NCBI RefSeq assembly: GCF_003544835.1
Contig: NZ_CP032099.1
Span: 1,905,847-1,969,846 of the forward strand
Direction: 5' to 3'
DNA: 64,000 nucleotides
Source: Aliarcobacter skirrowii CCUG 10374
GTDB taxonomy: Bacteria; Campylobacterota; Campylobacteria; Campylobacterales; Arcobacteraceae
Of the stretch, positions 35,640-45,398 are shown in pieces. Under the pieces are notes generated by a model, which was not told the DNA's origin, made no database searches, and was given only the letters and a program-made list of their open reading frames with translations. Every line of letters starts with the position of its first letter. Positions within the stretch are counted from its first letter, which is position 1. A program made the position numbers and the translations under genes.

Positions 35640-36761
35640 ATGAGTTTTGTGATTTTTTTCTCAGTTTATCTGATAGCCTTCTCTTTTCAAACCTATATAA
35701 TTAAAAAACGGTTTATCGATAAACTAGATTTTAAACATAAAACTAGGAAGTATTTTAGCTTTGTATTATATTTAACATTTTTTGGTGCTCTTTTGTACCC
35801 ACTTGCTAGATACTTTCCACTAGTGCCAAACTGGCTCTATTTTCTCCTTTCCTTACCAATTGGGGTGATATTTCTAACATTTATTATCACTTTATTTCAT
35901 GACCTCATCTCAATTGGTTTCAAAAAATCAAAACTATCAACAAAAAGACGAAACTTTTTCAAAAAAACACTTGATATTGGTGCAACATCACTTATTTTGG
36001 CGACAAATCTAAAAGCCATGGATAATGCTAGAAATATTGAGTTAGAAGTTGTAGATGTAAAGATTAAAAATCTAAAAAAACCATATAAAATAGTTCAAAT
36101 AAGCGATATACATATTGGTGGATTGATTGATAAAGATTTTATAAAAGATTTAGTAGCAAAGATAAATATTTTAACACCCGATATTGTTGTAATAACTGGT
36201 GACTTAGTGGATACCAAACTAAAGTTTGCAAAAGCTGCTTTAGATGAGTTAAAAAATATAAATACAGTTTATGGAACATACTTTATAGTTGGAAATCATG
36301 AGTATTTTCATGGAGTTAAACCAATAATTGATTATGTAAACTCTTTAGGAATAAAAACTTTAGAGAATGAAAATGTCTATATTGGAGAAGAAAATCAAGG
36401 TTTTTATTTAGCTGGAGTTTATGATAGATTTGGTTTTAGATATGGCTCATATATTCCAGATATAAACAAAGCTTTAGAAAATTGCGAAAACCATCCAACA
36501 GTTCTTTTAGCTCATCAACCAAAATATATAAACTCTTTGGAAGATACACAAAATATTGATTTGATTTTATGTGGACACACTCACGGTGGTCAGATTTTTC
36601 CATTTAATTTTTTAGTAAAACTTGAACAACCTTATGTAAAAGGTTTAAATACTCACAATGAGTACACGCAAGTTTATGTAAATAAAGGAACTGGATTTTG
36701 GGGACCACCAATGAGATTGGGGGCTAGCAGCGAGATAACTATCCTTAATCTTATAGGATAG
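35640..36761 (+). CDS. membrane-anchored metallophosphoesterase (YkuE-like)
   Basis: A 373-residue protein with about three N-terminal hydrophobic segments (residues 1-100) and a C-terminal calcineurin-like phosphoesterase domain. All metal motifs are present: SDIHIGG near 154, TGDLVD near 184, GNHEY near 217 and GHTHGGQIFPF near 312. This YkuE-like group includes UDP-2,3-diacylglucosamine pyrophosphatase relatives, so an envelope-lipid substrate is possible (inference). No ribosome site precedes the ATG, in agreement with a leaderless mRNA. Its last codons overlap the convergent SCO gene by 11 bp. Confidence 0.87.
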   Translation: MSFVIFFSVYLIAFSFQTYIIKKRFIDKLDFKHKTRKYFSFVLYLTFFGALLYPLARYFPLVPNWLYFLLSLPIGVIFLTFIITLFHDLISIGFKKSKLSTKRRNFFKKTLDIGATSLILATNLKAMDNARNIELEVVDVKIKNLKKPYKIVQISDIHIGGLIDKDFIKDLVAKINILTPDIVVITGDLVDTKLKFAKAALDELKNINTVYGTYFIVGNHEYFHGVKPIIDYVNSLGIKTLENENVYIGEENQGFYLAGVYDRFGFRYGSYIPDINKALENCENHPTVLLAHQPKYINSLEDTQNIDLILCGHTHGGQIFPFNFLVKLEQPYVKGLNTHNEYTQVYVNKGTGFWGPPMRLGASSEITILNLIG

Positions 36762-36766
36762 TTTTT
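36737..36766 (+). terminator. terminator inside the end of the metallophosphoesterase gene
   Basis: A 9-bp perfect stem AACTATCCT / AGGATAGTT with a 9-nt loop is followed by a T-run. The stop codon of the gene lies in the right arm, as expected where convergent genes overlap. Confidence 0.6.
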
Positions 36767-37320
36767 AAAATCTCCTCTATTTTTGTTGGATTTGAGAAGT
36801 GATCAATTTTTGATACAAATTTTCCATCTTTATCAAAAATATAGATATATGAAGTGTGAGCAACAGAGTAATCCATAGCAGAACCCTCTAAAACAACTTT
36901 TTCATAATATGAACCATATCTTTTTGTAAGATCATCTATATACTCTTTATTTGAAGTTGCTCCAATAAAATTTTTGTGAAAATATTTTGCATAGTTTTTT
37001 ATATTTTCTAAACTATCTCTTTGTGGATCAACACTTACAAAAATTCCAACAAAATCTTCGATTTGTGAACTATCAAATTTATTTAAAGCAAATGCCAAAG
37101 AGCTTAAAGATGTAGGGCAAACATCAGGACAAAATGTATATCCAAAATATAAAGCTACAACTTTCCCTTTAAAATCATCTTTAGATATTTTGCCATCGTG
37201 AGTATCTAAAATAAAATCGTAGTTTTTTCTCTCTTTATAATCATCTACATAAGGTTTTAAAATAACTATTAAAATAACAGATACCAAAAAAATAGCTAAA
37301 ATCTTAAATAAAAATTTCAT
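36751..37320 (-). CDS. SCO1/SenC family copper/redox protein
   Basis: A 189-residue thioredoxin-fold protein anchored by one N-terminal TM helix (residues 3-22). The copper motif is Cys64-x3-Cys68 (FCPDVCP), with the distal histidine near residue 154 (VAHTSY). SCO proteins help build the CuA site of cytochrome oxidase or protect thiols in the periplasm. It is the last gene of a three-gene unit with a FixH-like protein and PCu(A)C, which supports copper delivery to a terminal oxidase. Confidence 0.93.
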   Translation of the reverse strand: MKFLFKILAIFLVSVILIVILKPYVDDYKERKNYDFILDTHDGKISKDDFKGKVVALYFGYTFCPDVCPTSLSSLAFALNKFDSSQIEDFVGIFVSVDPQRDSLENIKNYAKYFHKNFIGATSNKEYIDDLTKRYGSYYEKVVLEGSAMDYSVAHTSYIYIFDKDGKFVSKIDHFSNPTKIEEILKTIL

Positions 37321-37322
37321 TT

Positions 37323-37808
37323 TTATATCCTCGTTTCAAACTGAAATCTTGCACCAATAGAGTGTGTAGTTTTATCTACTATTATATCTGCATTCCACTT
37401 CATATTATCAACATAACATGTAGGTAAAGTTCCAATAGCTTCATAATTTCCATCTCCTAAGTTTTTAATATCCAAAAAATACTCTCCCATATACATAGTT
37501 GTTGAATAGATATTTAAAGTTAAGTTTTTTAGGTTTGGATTATTACTTTTTATAGAAAATGTAATCTCTTTCATAAGTGGAATCTCTTTTGGATCAACAC
37601 TTAAAATAAACTCCGTACCATCTTGAATTACAATTTTGCAAGGCTCTTTTTTTAGGTTGCAAGAGCTATCTTGAGTTACATAATCAACATCTCCTTTAAA
37701 TGATTGAATAAGTTGATTAAAATCGATTAGAAAATATGTGCCTACAATAAAAAGTACAACAACTATTGAGATTATTGTACTTTTTAGACTATTGTTTTGT
37801 TTTTCCAT
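37323..37808 (-). CDS. FixH-like membrane-anchored protein in copper gene group
   Basis: A 161-residue protein with one TM helix (about 12-30) and a periplasmic beta-rich domain. SSCNLKKEPC near residue 50 and a later MYMGEY...LPTC...MKW recall FixH/YtkA-like immunoglobulin-fold proteins that accompany copper or cytochrome oxidase assembly. Methionine and cysteine residues could bind copper. It lies between PCu(A)C and SCO with gaps of 2-5 bp, so the three are surely co-expressed. There is no clear ribosome site, which suggests coupling. The family call is tentative. Confidence 0.65.
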   Translation of the reverse strand: MEKQNNSLKSTIISIVVVLFIVGTYFLIDFNQLIQSFKGDVDYVTQDSSCNLKKEPCKIVIQDGTEFILSVDPKEIPLMKEITFSIKSNNPNLKNLTLNIYSTTMYMGEYFLDIKNLGDGNYEAIGTLPTCYVDNMKWNADIIVDKTTHSIGARFQFETRI

Positions 37809-37813
37809 AAATA

Positions 37814-38248
37814 TTAGTGGTGTTTCATTCCACTCATTACAGATTTAACATCTGTAACAACTTTTTGTTTTGAACCATTGTTAAACTCTAATTCAATCTC
37901 AACTTTATCTCCAACATTTAAAGAGTTATGAAGTCCTATTAACATAATGTGTAAACCACCTGGTTTTAAAACAGTTGTACTTTTTGCTTTTATATCAATT
38001 TGAGGAATCTCATACATAGTCATAACACCATTTTTCATATCATGAGTATGAAGTTCAACAACATTTGCTACATTTGAAGTAGCTTTTACAATTGCCACAT
38101 CTTTGTTTGATCTATTTTCCAAAACCATAAAAGCGGCACTATTTTTCATATTTGGTGGAGTAGCTCTTGCATAAGCATCTTTTACTTCAATAGTTGAAGC
38201 CGTTAGAAATGTTGTTGCTAGTGAGATTAGAAGTAGAATTTTTTTCAT
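37814..38248 (-). CDS. periplasmic copper chaperone PCu(A)C
   Basis: A 144-residue protein with a signal peptide (residues 1-18) and the PCu(A)C cupredoxin-like domain. The copper ligands are visible as a histidine/methionine set: HTHDMKNGVMTM at 67-78 and GGLHIM at 98-102. It ends in a Met/His tail (MSGMKHH). It delivers Cu(I) to oxidase sites, usually with SCO, which lies two genes downstream. The start follows AAAGG. Confidence 0.93.
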   Translation of the reverse strand: MKKILLLISLATTFLTASTIEVKDAYARATPPNMKNSAAFMVLENRSNKDVAIVKATSNVANVVELHTHDMKNGVMTMYEIPQIDIKAKSTTVLKPGGLHIMLIGLHNSLNVGDKVEIELEFNNGSKQKVVTDVKSVMSGMKHH

Positions 38249-38314
38249 ATTAACACCTTTTTTTCTTTGAATAGTATTAAAGAAGTGTTAATTTAATGTT
38301 AATTTTGTAAAAAA

Positions 38315-38755
38315 TTACATCATTGAACATGGACTCATTCCTGTTTTAAAAAATCTTGCTGTTACAGTGTCCATTGATTTTATATGATTTATAAGCCAAT
38401 TTACTAAATCATATTCAATATAGTTTTTTAAACTTTTTATATCTTTGTTTTGATAGAAATCTTCCCAAACCTCTTTTATCTCTTTTATATTTTTATCATG
38501 TTCACCTTTGTGAAAAGGGTAAGCAAAAAAACCTCTTTTTTGCATCTCATCCTCTTCTGTTTTAAAGTGATTAACTGTATGGTTTATCCAAGATAAATAC
38601 GATTTTTTTAGATTCTGTAAATTATCATTTGAGTTGTTTTTTTCATACACTAAAACATCTTCATAGATTTTATTTATCAAATCTACATCTTCAAAATGTG
38701 TATTATTCATAAAATCTTCATCAACCAAAGGCAGACTATTTTTATCTATTAGCAT
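38315..38755 (-). CDS. bacteriohemerythrin-like protein
   Basis: A 146-residue four-helix protein with the hemerythrin di-iron pattern: His20 (THFED), HTVNHFKTEEDEM near residues 54-66, HKGEHD near 77-82 and HIKSMD near 129. It is expected to bind oxygen, or to sense oxygen or NO. The C-terminus has an extra CSMM ending. It stands between the copper genes and the sulfate ABC operon, with an AAGGAG ribosome site, as a separate unit. Confidence 0.9.
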   Translation of the reverse strand: MLIDKNSLPLVDEDFMNNTHFEDVDLINKIYEDVLVYEKNNSNDNLQNLKKSYLSWINHTVNHFKTEEDEMQKRGFFAYPFHKGEHDKNIKEIKEVWEDFYQNKDIKSLKNYIEYDLVNWLINHIKSMDTVTARFFKTGMSPCSMM

Positions 38756-38822
38756 ATTCTCTCCTTAAAATTAAAATCTAATTTTACATAATAAATAAAA
38801 AAGAGGTGTTGATAAACATCAA

Positions 38823-39869
38823 TTAAATCCCAGCTCCATTTTCAAAACTTCTTAATTTTCTAGTTCTAATTCCTAAAATATCACCTTTTTGAATCTTTTT
38901 ATTACTAAATTCATAGTGTGGCATCTCAACTAAAACAACTCTTTTTTCATCATTTAAATATGTAAGTTCAACTTTTACAAAAGAACCAGCAAGTTGAATA
39001 TATTTTATTTTTGCATGAATTATTGCTTCACTATCATTTATATCTACAATTTCCAATTCATGAGGACGAATAAGATACTTATTATCTGTTGTATCTTCTA
39101 TATTAGCACCATCTTCTATCTCTCTTGCGTGAAATAGATTTACATTTCCTAAAAAGTTTATTACAAACTCATTTTTAGGATTATGAAATACTTCTTCAGG
39201 AGTTCCTATTTGCTCAATTTTCCCTTTGTTTATTACAACAATTCTATTTGCAACTTCAAGCGCTTCTTCTTGGTCATGAGTTACCAAAATAGTTGTAATT
39301 CCAAGCTCCTCTTGAAGCTCTTTTAACCATCTTCTTAAATCAGTTCGCACCTTTGCATCAAGCGCACCAAAAGGTTCATCAAGTAATAATACTTTTGGCT
39401 CAACTGCCAAAGCTCTTGCCAAAGCGACTCTTTGTCTCTGACCACCTGAAAGTTGCCAAGGAAATCTTGAAGCAAAGCCATCAAGTTGGATTAGTTTTAA
39501 AAGTTTCGTAACTTTCTCTTCTATCTCTTTGTTGCTAAGTCTTTGTTTTTTAGGTTTTACTCTAAGTCCAAAAGCTATATTTTCAAATACAGTCATATGC
39601 CTAAACAGTGCATAATGTTGGAATACAAATCCAATATCTCTATCTTTAATATCTTTTTTAGCAACATCAATATTGTTAAATAATATTTCACCTTTATCTA
39701 TGCTATCAACCGTTTCAAGTCCTGCAATCATTCTTAAAAGTGTTGTTTTTCCACTTCCTGAAGGTCCTAAAAGTGCTAATAATTCACCTTCAACAATATC
39801 TAAATTGATATTTTCCAATGCTTTGAAATTTCCAAAATATTTTGTTAAATTTTTTACTTCTATTTTCAT
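38823..39869 (-). CDS. cysA: sulfate/thiosulfate ABC transporter ATP-binding protein
   Basis: A 348-residue ATPase that powers sulfate import. Walker A is GPSGSGKT at 35-42, the signature LSGGQRQR lies near 143, Walker B is VLLLDEP near 162, and a C-terminal TOBE-like domain starts near 240. The family (CysA/PotA) overlaps with other ions, but the adjacent CysW/CysT genes and the Sbp gene in the window fix sulfate as the likely substrate. It is the last gene of cysTWA. Confidence 0.93.
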   Translation of the reverse strand: MKIEVKNLTKYFGNFKALENINLDIVEGELLALLGPSGSGKTTLLRMIAGLETVDSIDKGEILFNNIDVAKKDIKDRDIGFVFQHYALFRHMTVFENIAFGLRVKPKKQRLSNKEIEEKVTKLLKLIQLDGFASRFPWQLSGGQRQRVALARALAVEPKVLLLDEPFGALDAKVRTDLRRWLKELQEELGITTILVTHDQEEALEVANRIVVINKGKIEQIGTPEEVFHNPKNEFVINFLGNVNLFHAREIEDGANIEDTTDNKYLIRPHELEIVDINDSEAIIHAKIKYIQLAGSFVKVELTYLNDEKRVVLVEMPHYEFSNKKIQKGDILGIRTRKLRSFENGAGI

Positions 39870-39884
39870 TTTTTATTTCCTGCT

Positions 39885-40745
39885 TTATTCTTCATTATCT
39901 AATTTTTTAATTTTTCTTTGTACTTTCCACTCTAAAATGTATTTTAAAACAAGAGTTAAAAGTGCTAATATCGCCAAAAGTGTTGAAACTGCAAAAGCTG
40001 CAACAAAGTTGTATTCGTTGTATAAAATCTCAACTTGTAGTGGCATTGTGTTTGTAACACCTTGAATATGCCCTGAAACAACAGAAACAGCTCCAAATTC
40101 ACCCATTGCTCTTGCATTACATAAAATTACTCCATAAAGTAATCCCCATTTTATATTTGGTAAAGTAACTTTTAAAAATGTTTGAAAACCACTTGCACCC
40201 AAAAGAAGTGCAGCTTGTTCTTCATCATTTCCCATCTCTTGCATTAAAGGAATTAGCTCACGCGCCACAAATGGAAATGTTACAAATATAGTTGCAAGTA
40301 CAATTCCAGGAACTGCAAAAATTATTTGAATATCGTTTTCTATTAAATAGTGTCCAAACCAACCTTGTGCTCCAAAAAGTAAAATATATACAAATCCAGA
40401 AATAACAGGACTTACAGCAAAAGGTAAATCAATTAAAGTTATTAAAAAACTTTTACCAAAAAAAGAGTATTTTGCTATTGCCCAAGATGCACAAATACCA
40501 AAAATAACATTTAGTGGTACTGCAATGGCTGCAGTTATAAATGTAAGTTTTATTGCACTTAATACATACTCATCATTAAAACTTAAAAAATATGCTTCAT
40601 AACCTTTTCTAAATGCTTCTGCAAATATTGTAATCAAAGGAACTACAAGCATAATAAGCAAAAAAGCTACTGCTATAAAAATTAATGAATATTTTACTAA
40701 TCTTGACTCTGTTTGTGAACTTTGTGAATTACTTATAGTTTTCAT
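39885..40745 (-). CDS. cysW: sulfate ABC transporter permease
   Basis: A 286-residue inner-membrane permease with about six TM segments and the EAA loop [22 protein letters not shown]. The upstream in-frame ATG at 40778 is rejected because ATG 40745 has a strong GGAGG site and overlaps the cysT stop as ATGA, typical of coupled permease pairs. It pairs with CysT to form the channel. The nearby methionine and cysteine genes support sulfate rather than molybdate. Confidence 0.93.
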   Translation of the reverse strand: MKTISNSQSSQTESRLVKYSLIFIAVAFLLIMLVVPLITIFAEAFRKGYEAYFLSFNDEYVLSAIKLTFITAAIAVPLNVIFGICASWAIAKYSFFGKSFLITLIDLPFAVSPVISGFVYILLFGAQGWFGHYLIENDIQIIFAVPGIVLATIFVTFPFVARELIPLMQEMGNDEEQAALLLGASGFQTFLKVTLPNIKWGLLYGVILCNARAMGEFGAVSVVSGHIQGVTNTMPLQVEILYNEYNFVAAFAVSTLLAILALLTLVLKYILEWKVQRKIKKLDNEE

Positions 40746-41596
40746 ATTGCCTCCATTCCTTTTCTTCTTGAACTCCATCTTTGTAAAATATTAATTAAAA
40801 GTAACATTACAAAAGAGATTAAAAGCATCACAACTGCAATTGCTGTTGCTCCTGCAAAATCGTACTGTTCAAGCTTTGTAATAATCAAAAGTGTGCTAAT
40901 CTCTGTTTTAAATGGCATATTTCCAGCTATAAAAACAACTGAACCATACTCACCCAAAGCTCTTGCAAATGAAAGTGCAAATCCTGTTAAAACTGCTGGA
41001 AAAATAGTAGGAAGTATCACTTTATAAAAAGTTTGCCATCTACTTGCTCCCAAACTTGCACTTGCTTCTTCTTGCTCAATTTGAATCTCCTCAAGTGCTG
41101 GTTGAACTGTTCTTACAACAAAAGGAAGCCCAATAAATATTAAAGCAATTGTAATTCCAATTGGTGTAAATACTATTTTAATTCCAAGTGGTTCTAAGTA
41201 TTGTCCAAACCAACCAGAACTTGAATATAGTGTTGTAAGTGCAATACCTGAAACTGCTGTTGGAAGAGCAAAAGGTAAATCAACAATTGCATCAAAAACT
41301 CTTTTTCCAAAAAACTCATATCGAACCAAACACCAAGCAACAATAACTCCAAAAATTGTATTAATAAGAGCAGCTATTAGTGAAGTTACAAAAGTTAGTT
41401 TATAACTAGCAACTACTCTTGAATCTGTTGTCGCACTTATAAAAGCATCAAATCCCATACTAAAAGCTTCAGTAAAAAGTGCAATTAGTGGAATTAATAC
41501 AATAATACTTAAATAAAATACCGTATATCCCATAGTCAAACCAAAACCAGGAATTGGTGAATTTGGTCTTTTTAATATTCCAAAATTTAATCTCAT
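40742..41596 (-). CDS. cysT: sulfate ABC transporter permease
   Basis: A 284-residue permease of six TM segments, first gene of the cysTWA operon. The EAA loop is [21 protein letters not shown]. The N-terminal [12 protein letters not shown] is typical of CysT/CysU. The start follows AAGGG. The binding protein gene is not in this operon but lies 5 kb upstream at 46588-47676 under a similar promoter. Confidence 0.93.
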   Translation of the reverse strand: MRLNFGILKRPNSPIPGFGLTMGYTVFYLSIIVLIPLIALFTEAFSMGFDAFISATTDSRVVASYKLTFVTSLIAALINTIFGVIVAWCLVRYEFFGKRVFDAIVDLPFALPTAVSGIALTTLYSSSGWFGQYLEPLGIKIVFTPIGITIALIFIGLPFVVRTVQPALEEIQIEQEEASASLGASRWQTFYKVILPTIFPAVLTGFALSFARALGEYGSVVFIAGNMPFKTEISTLLIITKLEQYDFAGATAIAVVMLLISFVMLLLINILQRWSSRRKGMEAI

Positions 41597-41655
41597 ATAA
41601 ACCCTTTTTATATAACATACACTAGATTAGTGAATGTTAAAATTAGACAAAAAAA

Positions 41656-41696
41656 TAGATGATTAAATTAATCATCTATAAAATTGGTGAATTATA
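41656..41696 (-). promoter_or_regulatory. cysTWA promoter with palindromic operator
   Basis: On the minus strand TATAAT (41691-41696) is followed by TCACCAATTTTATAGATGATT. The plus-strand segment AAATTGGTGAATTATA is nearly the same as upstream of sbp. TAGATGATTAA-A-TTAATCATCTA (41656-41678) is a 23-bp palindrome whose right arm contains the box related to TATCACCTAC at 41670-41679. This is a candidate Rrf2 operator. Confidence 0.6.
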
Positions 41697-41762
41697 ACTA
41701 TTTCTTTTTTATTTGTCAAGAAAAAGGAAAAAGCTTGTTTATCCTTTTTACTTTTTTTTTAA

Positions 41763-44024
41763 TTAAATCCCTATATCTCTACTTTTTACACTATCTTTTC
41801 CATAAAACTCTTTACTATTTGTATCATCTACAATTACTTTTGCAATACTATCTGTTAGCTTTGCAATCTCATTTGTTTGTGATGCAATTTGTGCATTTTG
41901 TTGAGTTTGTCTATCAAGATTATTTACAACATCATTAATTTGTTCAATTCCCAATAGTTGTTCTTTTGAAGAGTTTTGAATATCTGTAATCAAATTCATA
42001 GTGTGAGAAATATTTGAATTTAACTCTTTATATCCTTCAATCATACTATTTGCAATCTCTTTACCTTCATTTGCTTTTTTTGTAGCAAGTTCAACAATAT
42101 CTTTAATCTCACGTGCCGCTTCAGCACTTCTACTTGCTAGATTTCTCACCTCTTGAGCTACAACTGCAAACCCTTTTCCAGCCTCACCTGCAGTTGCAGC
42201 TTCAACAGCAGCATTTAGTGAAAGAATATTTGTTTGGAATGCAATTTGATCAATTACACTTATAGCTTCATTTACTAAACTTACTTGAGTATTTATCTCA
42301 TCCATTGCAACTGTTGTTTGATTTGCATATTTTTCACCAACAACTACTGATTTTGTAACATCATTTGATAATAGTGCCATTTTTGTAATATTTTCACTAT
42401 TACTTCTAACAGTTGATGTAATCTCTTCAATAGCAGCTGCTGTCTCTTCTAAAGAAGCTGCTGCGCTATTTGAAGAACTATTCAATTTATTTACATTTTC
42501 AAGTAAAACATTTGAACTATCACCAAGAGTTAATCCATTTTTCTTATTCTCTATTAACATCGTTGTAATAGACTCACCCAAAGTATTAACACCATTTGCA
42601 AGTTTTAATAAATGTTCTTTTAAATCTTTTGTTGGAATTTTACTCAAATAGTTATATTTTGAATATTGCTCCAAAATATCAAGTACATTTTCAATATTAT
42701 TCTCTAAATTATTTGCCATTTGATTTAAAACATTTTTTAATTGCAATAGTGCTGGATTTGATACTTCTATATTTATTCTTTGACATAAATCTCCATGTTC
42801 AAACTCACCTAAAACAGAAATTGTTTCACTTATCAATCTTCTATCTTCTTCAATTCCTAACCTAGTTTTTTCAATATTATCACTTAAAATTTTTGACATT
42901 CTTCCAAACTCATCTTTTGTATTTACATGTACAAAATCAATACTTTCTTTTTCCCTATTTAAATAAGCGAAAAATTCATCTAAATCTTTATTTATTATTA
43001 AAAGTGGTTCATTTACTGTTTTTTTGATAATAATATAACTTATTGCAAGTAAAGTAAATAATAGTGCTATTCCACCAAATATCGAATATTGTCTTAATGT
43101 GTAATTCAATGCAAGTAGATCATCAATATCAGAGCTAGTTACAATAACCATATTCCACTCTTCAAAAGTTGTAAAAGCAGATAATTTATCTATTACCTCT
43201 TTACCATCATTAAATTCATAAGCTATTACACCTTGCTTCTTAACCAACATCTCTCTTAAAGCCTCTTCTACATTTTTATCAAGTTCATTTAACTTTTTAT
43301 TTTTTAAAGTTGGATGAATTGTTAAAGTTTCTGTTTTAGAGTCAATTGCATATAAATAACCTTTATCTCCAAACTTAATTCTCTCTAGTTTAGATTCTAA
43401 AATTTTATATAACTTGTCAAAATTATATGCTACAAATAAAATTCCAATTACCTCATTATCTTTAATAACTGGCTCATAAACTGTCATATATTTTTTTCCA
43501 AAAAGCTCAGCAATTCCTAAATATCTCTCTTTATTTGATATTTTTGAAAAAGCTTGGCTATCTTTTGCTAAAAATGTTCCAATTGCTCTTGAACCATCTT
43601 CTTTATACAAAGATGTTGCAATCCTAAAAAAACCATCATCTTGCTTTACAAATATTGTAGCAACAGCTCCTGTTGTTTGAGTAAACTTATCTATAATAGA
43701 GTTGTTATTATTTAAAATAACTCCATTTGAAGTTAAAGGTGATGTTTTAATACCATTTACATCTATTTTATTTGAATAGTCAATTTCAACATTGTTTAAT
43801 TGAGAAGAAAGAACATTTGAAACTGAAAGTGCAGACTCTTTTATTGATTCATTCAGAACTTCAAAAGTAGCTTTTATATCTAAAACTCTATCTTGAAATG
43901 TAGTTTTAACATCTTTTGTTATAAAGTTTTTTACAACAATACTAATAGTTATCACAGCAAATACTAAAATTATTGTTACAGCTAAAGCTTGAAAAAATGA
44001 GACTTTCTTTATTACTGAATTCAT
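41763..44024 (-). CDS. methyl-accepting chemotaxis protein (Cache sensor)
   Basis: A 753-residue chemoreceptor: TM1 near residues 10-32, a double-Cache-like periplasmic sensor of about 270 residues ([19 protein letters not shown] and [12 protein letters not shown]), TM2 near 310-330, HAMP-like segments, and the conserved hairpin [15 protein letters not shown]. The Cache domain usually binds small organic acids or amino acids. It lies between cysTWA and the EAL gene; a sulfur-linked ligand is possible only by position. The start follows GGGG. Confidence 0.92.
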   Translation of the reverse strand: MNSVIKKVSFFQALAVTIILVFAVITISIVVKNFITKDVKTTFQDRVLDIKATFEVLNESIKESALSVSNVLSSQLNNVEIDYSNKIDVNGIKTSPLTSNGVILNNNNSIIDKFTQTTGAVATIFVKQDDGFFRIATSLYKEDGSRAIGTFLAKDSQAFSKISNKERYLGIAELFGKKYMTVYEPVIKDNEVIGILFVAYNFDKLYKILESKLERIKFGDKGYLYAIDSKTETLTIHPTLKNKKLNELDKNVEEALREMLVKKQGVIAYEFNDGKEVIDKLSAFTTFEEWNMVIVTSSDIDDLLALNYTLRQYSIFGGIALLFTLLAISYIIIKKTVNEPLLIINKDLDEFFAYLNREKESIDFVHVNTKDEFGRMSKILSDNIEKTRLGIEEDRRLISETISVLGEFEHGDLCQRINIEVSNPALLQLKNVLNQMANNLENNIENVLDILEQYSKYNYLSKIPTKDLKEHLLKLANGVNTLGESITTMLIENKKNGLTLGDSSNVLLENVNKLNSSSNSAAASLEETAAAIEEITSTVRSNSENITKMALLSNDVTKSVVVGEKYANQTTVAMDEINTQVSLVNEAISVIDQIAFQTNILSLNAAVEAATAGEAGKGFAVVAQEVRNLASRSAEAAREIKDIVELATKKANEGKEIANSMIEGYKELNSNISHTMNLITDIQNSSKEQLLGIEQINDVVNNLDRQTQQNAQIASQTNEIAKLTDSIAKVIVDDTNSKEFYGKDSVKSRDIGI

Positions 44025-44178
44025 AATACCCCACTAAATTATAATTTGAAGGACTATAGTAACAAAAAAAAATTAATTGGAAGATAGATATAAATATTTT
44101 TTATAATAAATATCTATAAATATTATAATTTGTTACTATTTTACATAATTATTTATATAAAATAAATTATTAAGTTTA

Positions 44179-45390
44179 TTATAATTTTAACTCTTTAATA
44201 TTTTTCGGAGCATCAAACAGATATCCTTGAAAATAATCAATTTCCAACTCTTTGCAAGTATCGTAAATATCTTTTGAAGATACAAACTCCGCAACAGTTT
44301 TCATACCAACCTTTTTTGCAAAAAATACAATTGATTCGACAACAGCTCTTGCACTAAGAGATCTGTTAATATCTTTTATAATAGAACCATCAAGTTTTAC
44401 ATAATCAGCTTGAAATTTAACCAAATATGAAAAATTTGAGTAACCTGTTCCAAAATCATCAATTGCAATTTTTACACCAAGACTTTTTACAATTTTTATA
44501 AAAGATACGACCTCTTCAATATTATCAATTCCTTCACTCTCGGTAATTTCAATAGTCAAAAAATCACCAATATCAAATTCACAAATTTTTTGAATAATAA
44601 AATCAACAATATCTTTTTCCAAAATATCAATAATTGATAAATTTATACTAAATCCAACATTTTTATTTTGAAAAAATTCAAAAGATTTTTGAATAACTTT
44701 TTTAGTAATCTCTGTATAAAGATTTATTTTTTTAGATCTATCTATAAAAAAATAAGGAGAAATTATCTCTCCTTTTGAGTCTTTCATTCGAACTAATATC
44801 TCATATTTTTTCTCAAATTGATTACTTATTGATTGTGCAAAAATCTCAAATTTATCTCTTTTTATTGCTTCAATAATTTCACTTTTCCAATATAAATCAT
44901 CTTTTATAGAGTCTTGACTTAGGTTTAATACATCATCTTCTTCATTATCGTAAATCACTATATTTTGCTTTAAAACTCTTGTTTGTTTTAGTGCAAATTC
45001 AGCACAAAACAAAAGCTTTGAATAATTTATAGCAACTCCAGCTCTTAATGGAATATATACTTTATTTCCATCAATTTCAATTGCAGAGTATCCAAAGTAC
45101 CAAATTGTTGCTTTTATTGTTTGAATAAATTTCTCTTTTAAAATATCACTATTTGTTGCAACAACAAAAATATCTGCACCCAAATAGTAAATTTGACTAT
45201 TTTCAAATCTATCTTGAAGTCTTAAAGATATAATTTTTAATATTTTTTCTCCAAAATCATAACCATAGAAATGATTTATATTTCCAAAACCACTTATATC
45301 AAAAATAACTAGTTTATCAAAAATATTTTTTTCAAGATCGCTCAAAAACTCTTTTCTATTTGGCAATAAATTACTATTTGTACTTTGCAT
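44179..45390 (-). CDS. c-di-GMP phosphodiesterase (EAL domain with degenerate GGDEF)
   Basis: A 403-residue soluble protein. The N-terminal half is a GGDEF fold whose signature has decayed to YLGADIF, so it cannot make c-di-GMP but may bind GTP or act as a regulator. The C-terminal EAL domain keeps its key residues: EIL in place of EAL, the glutamate in ITESEG, DDFGTGYS, the lysine in VKLDGS, and the late AEFV and FQGYLF. An active phosphodiesterase is therefore likely. It lies 8 bp downstream of the MoeB-like gene and is probably co-transcribed. Confidence 0.88.
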   Translation of the reverse strand: MQSTNSNLLPNRKEFLSDLEKNIFDKLVIFDISGFGNINHFYGYDFGEKILKIISLRLQDRFENSQIYYLGADIFVVATNSDILKEKFIQTIKATIWYFGYSAIEIDGNKVYIPLRAGVAINYSKLLFCAEFALKQTRVLKQNIVIYDNEEDDVLNLSQDSIKDDLYWKSEIIEAIKRDKFEIFAQSISNQFEKKYEILVRMKDSKGEIISPYFFIDRSKKINLYTEITKKVIQKSFEFFQNKNVGFSINLSIIDILEKDIVDFIIQKICEFDIGDFLTIEITESEGIDNIEEVVSFIKIVKSLGVKIAIDDFGTGYSNFSYLVKFQADYVKLDGSIIKDINRSLSARAVVESIVFFAKKVGMKTVAEFVSSKDIYDTCKELEIDYFQGYLFDAPKNIKELKL

Positions 45391-45398
45391 ATTTAATC

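Noticed and set aside
41721..41749. AAAAAGGA/TCCTTTTT hairpin downstream of the chemoreceptor gene
   Set aside because: It has a long loop and gives a T-run only on the plus strand, where no gene ends. Not called as a terminator.
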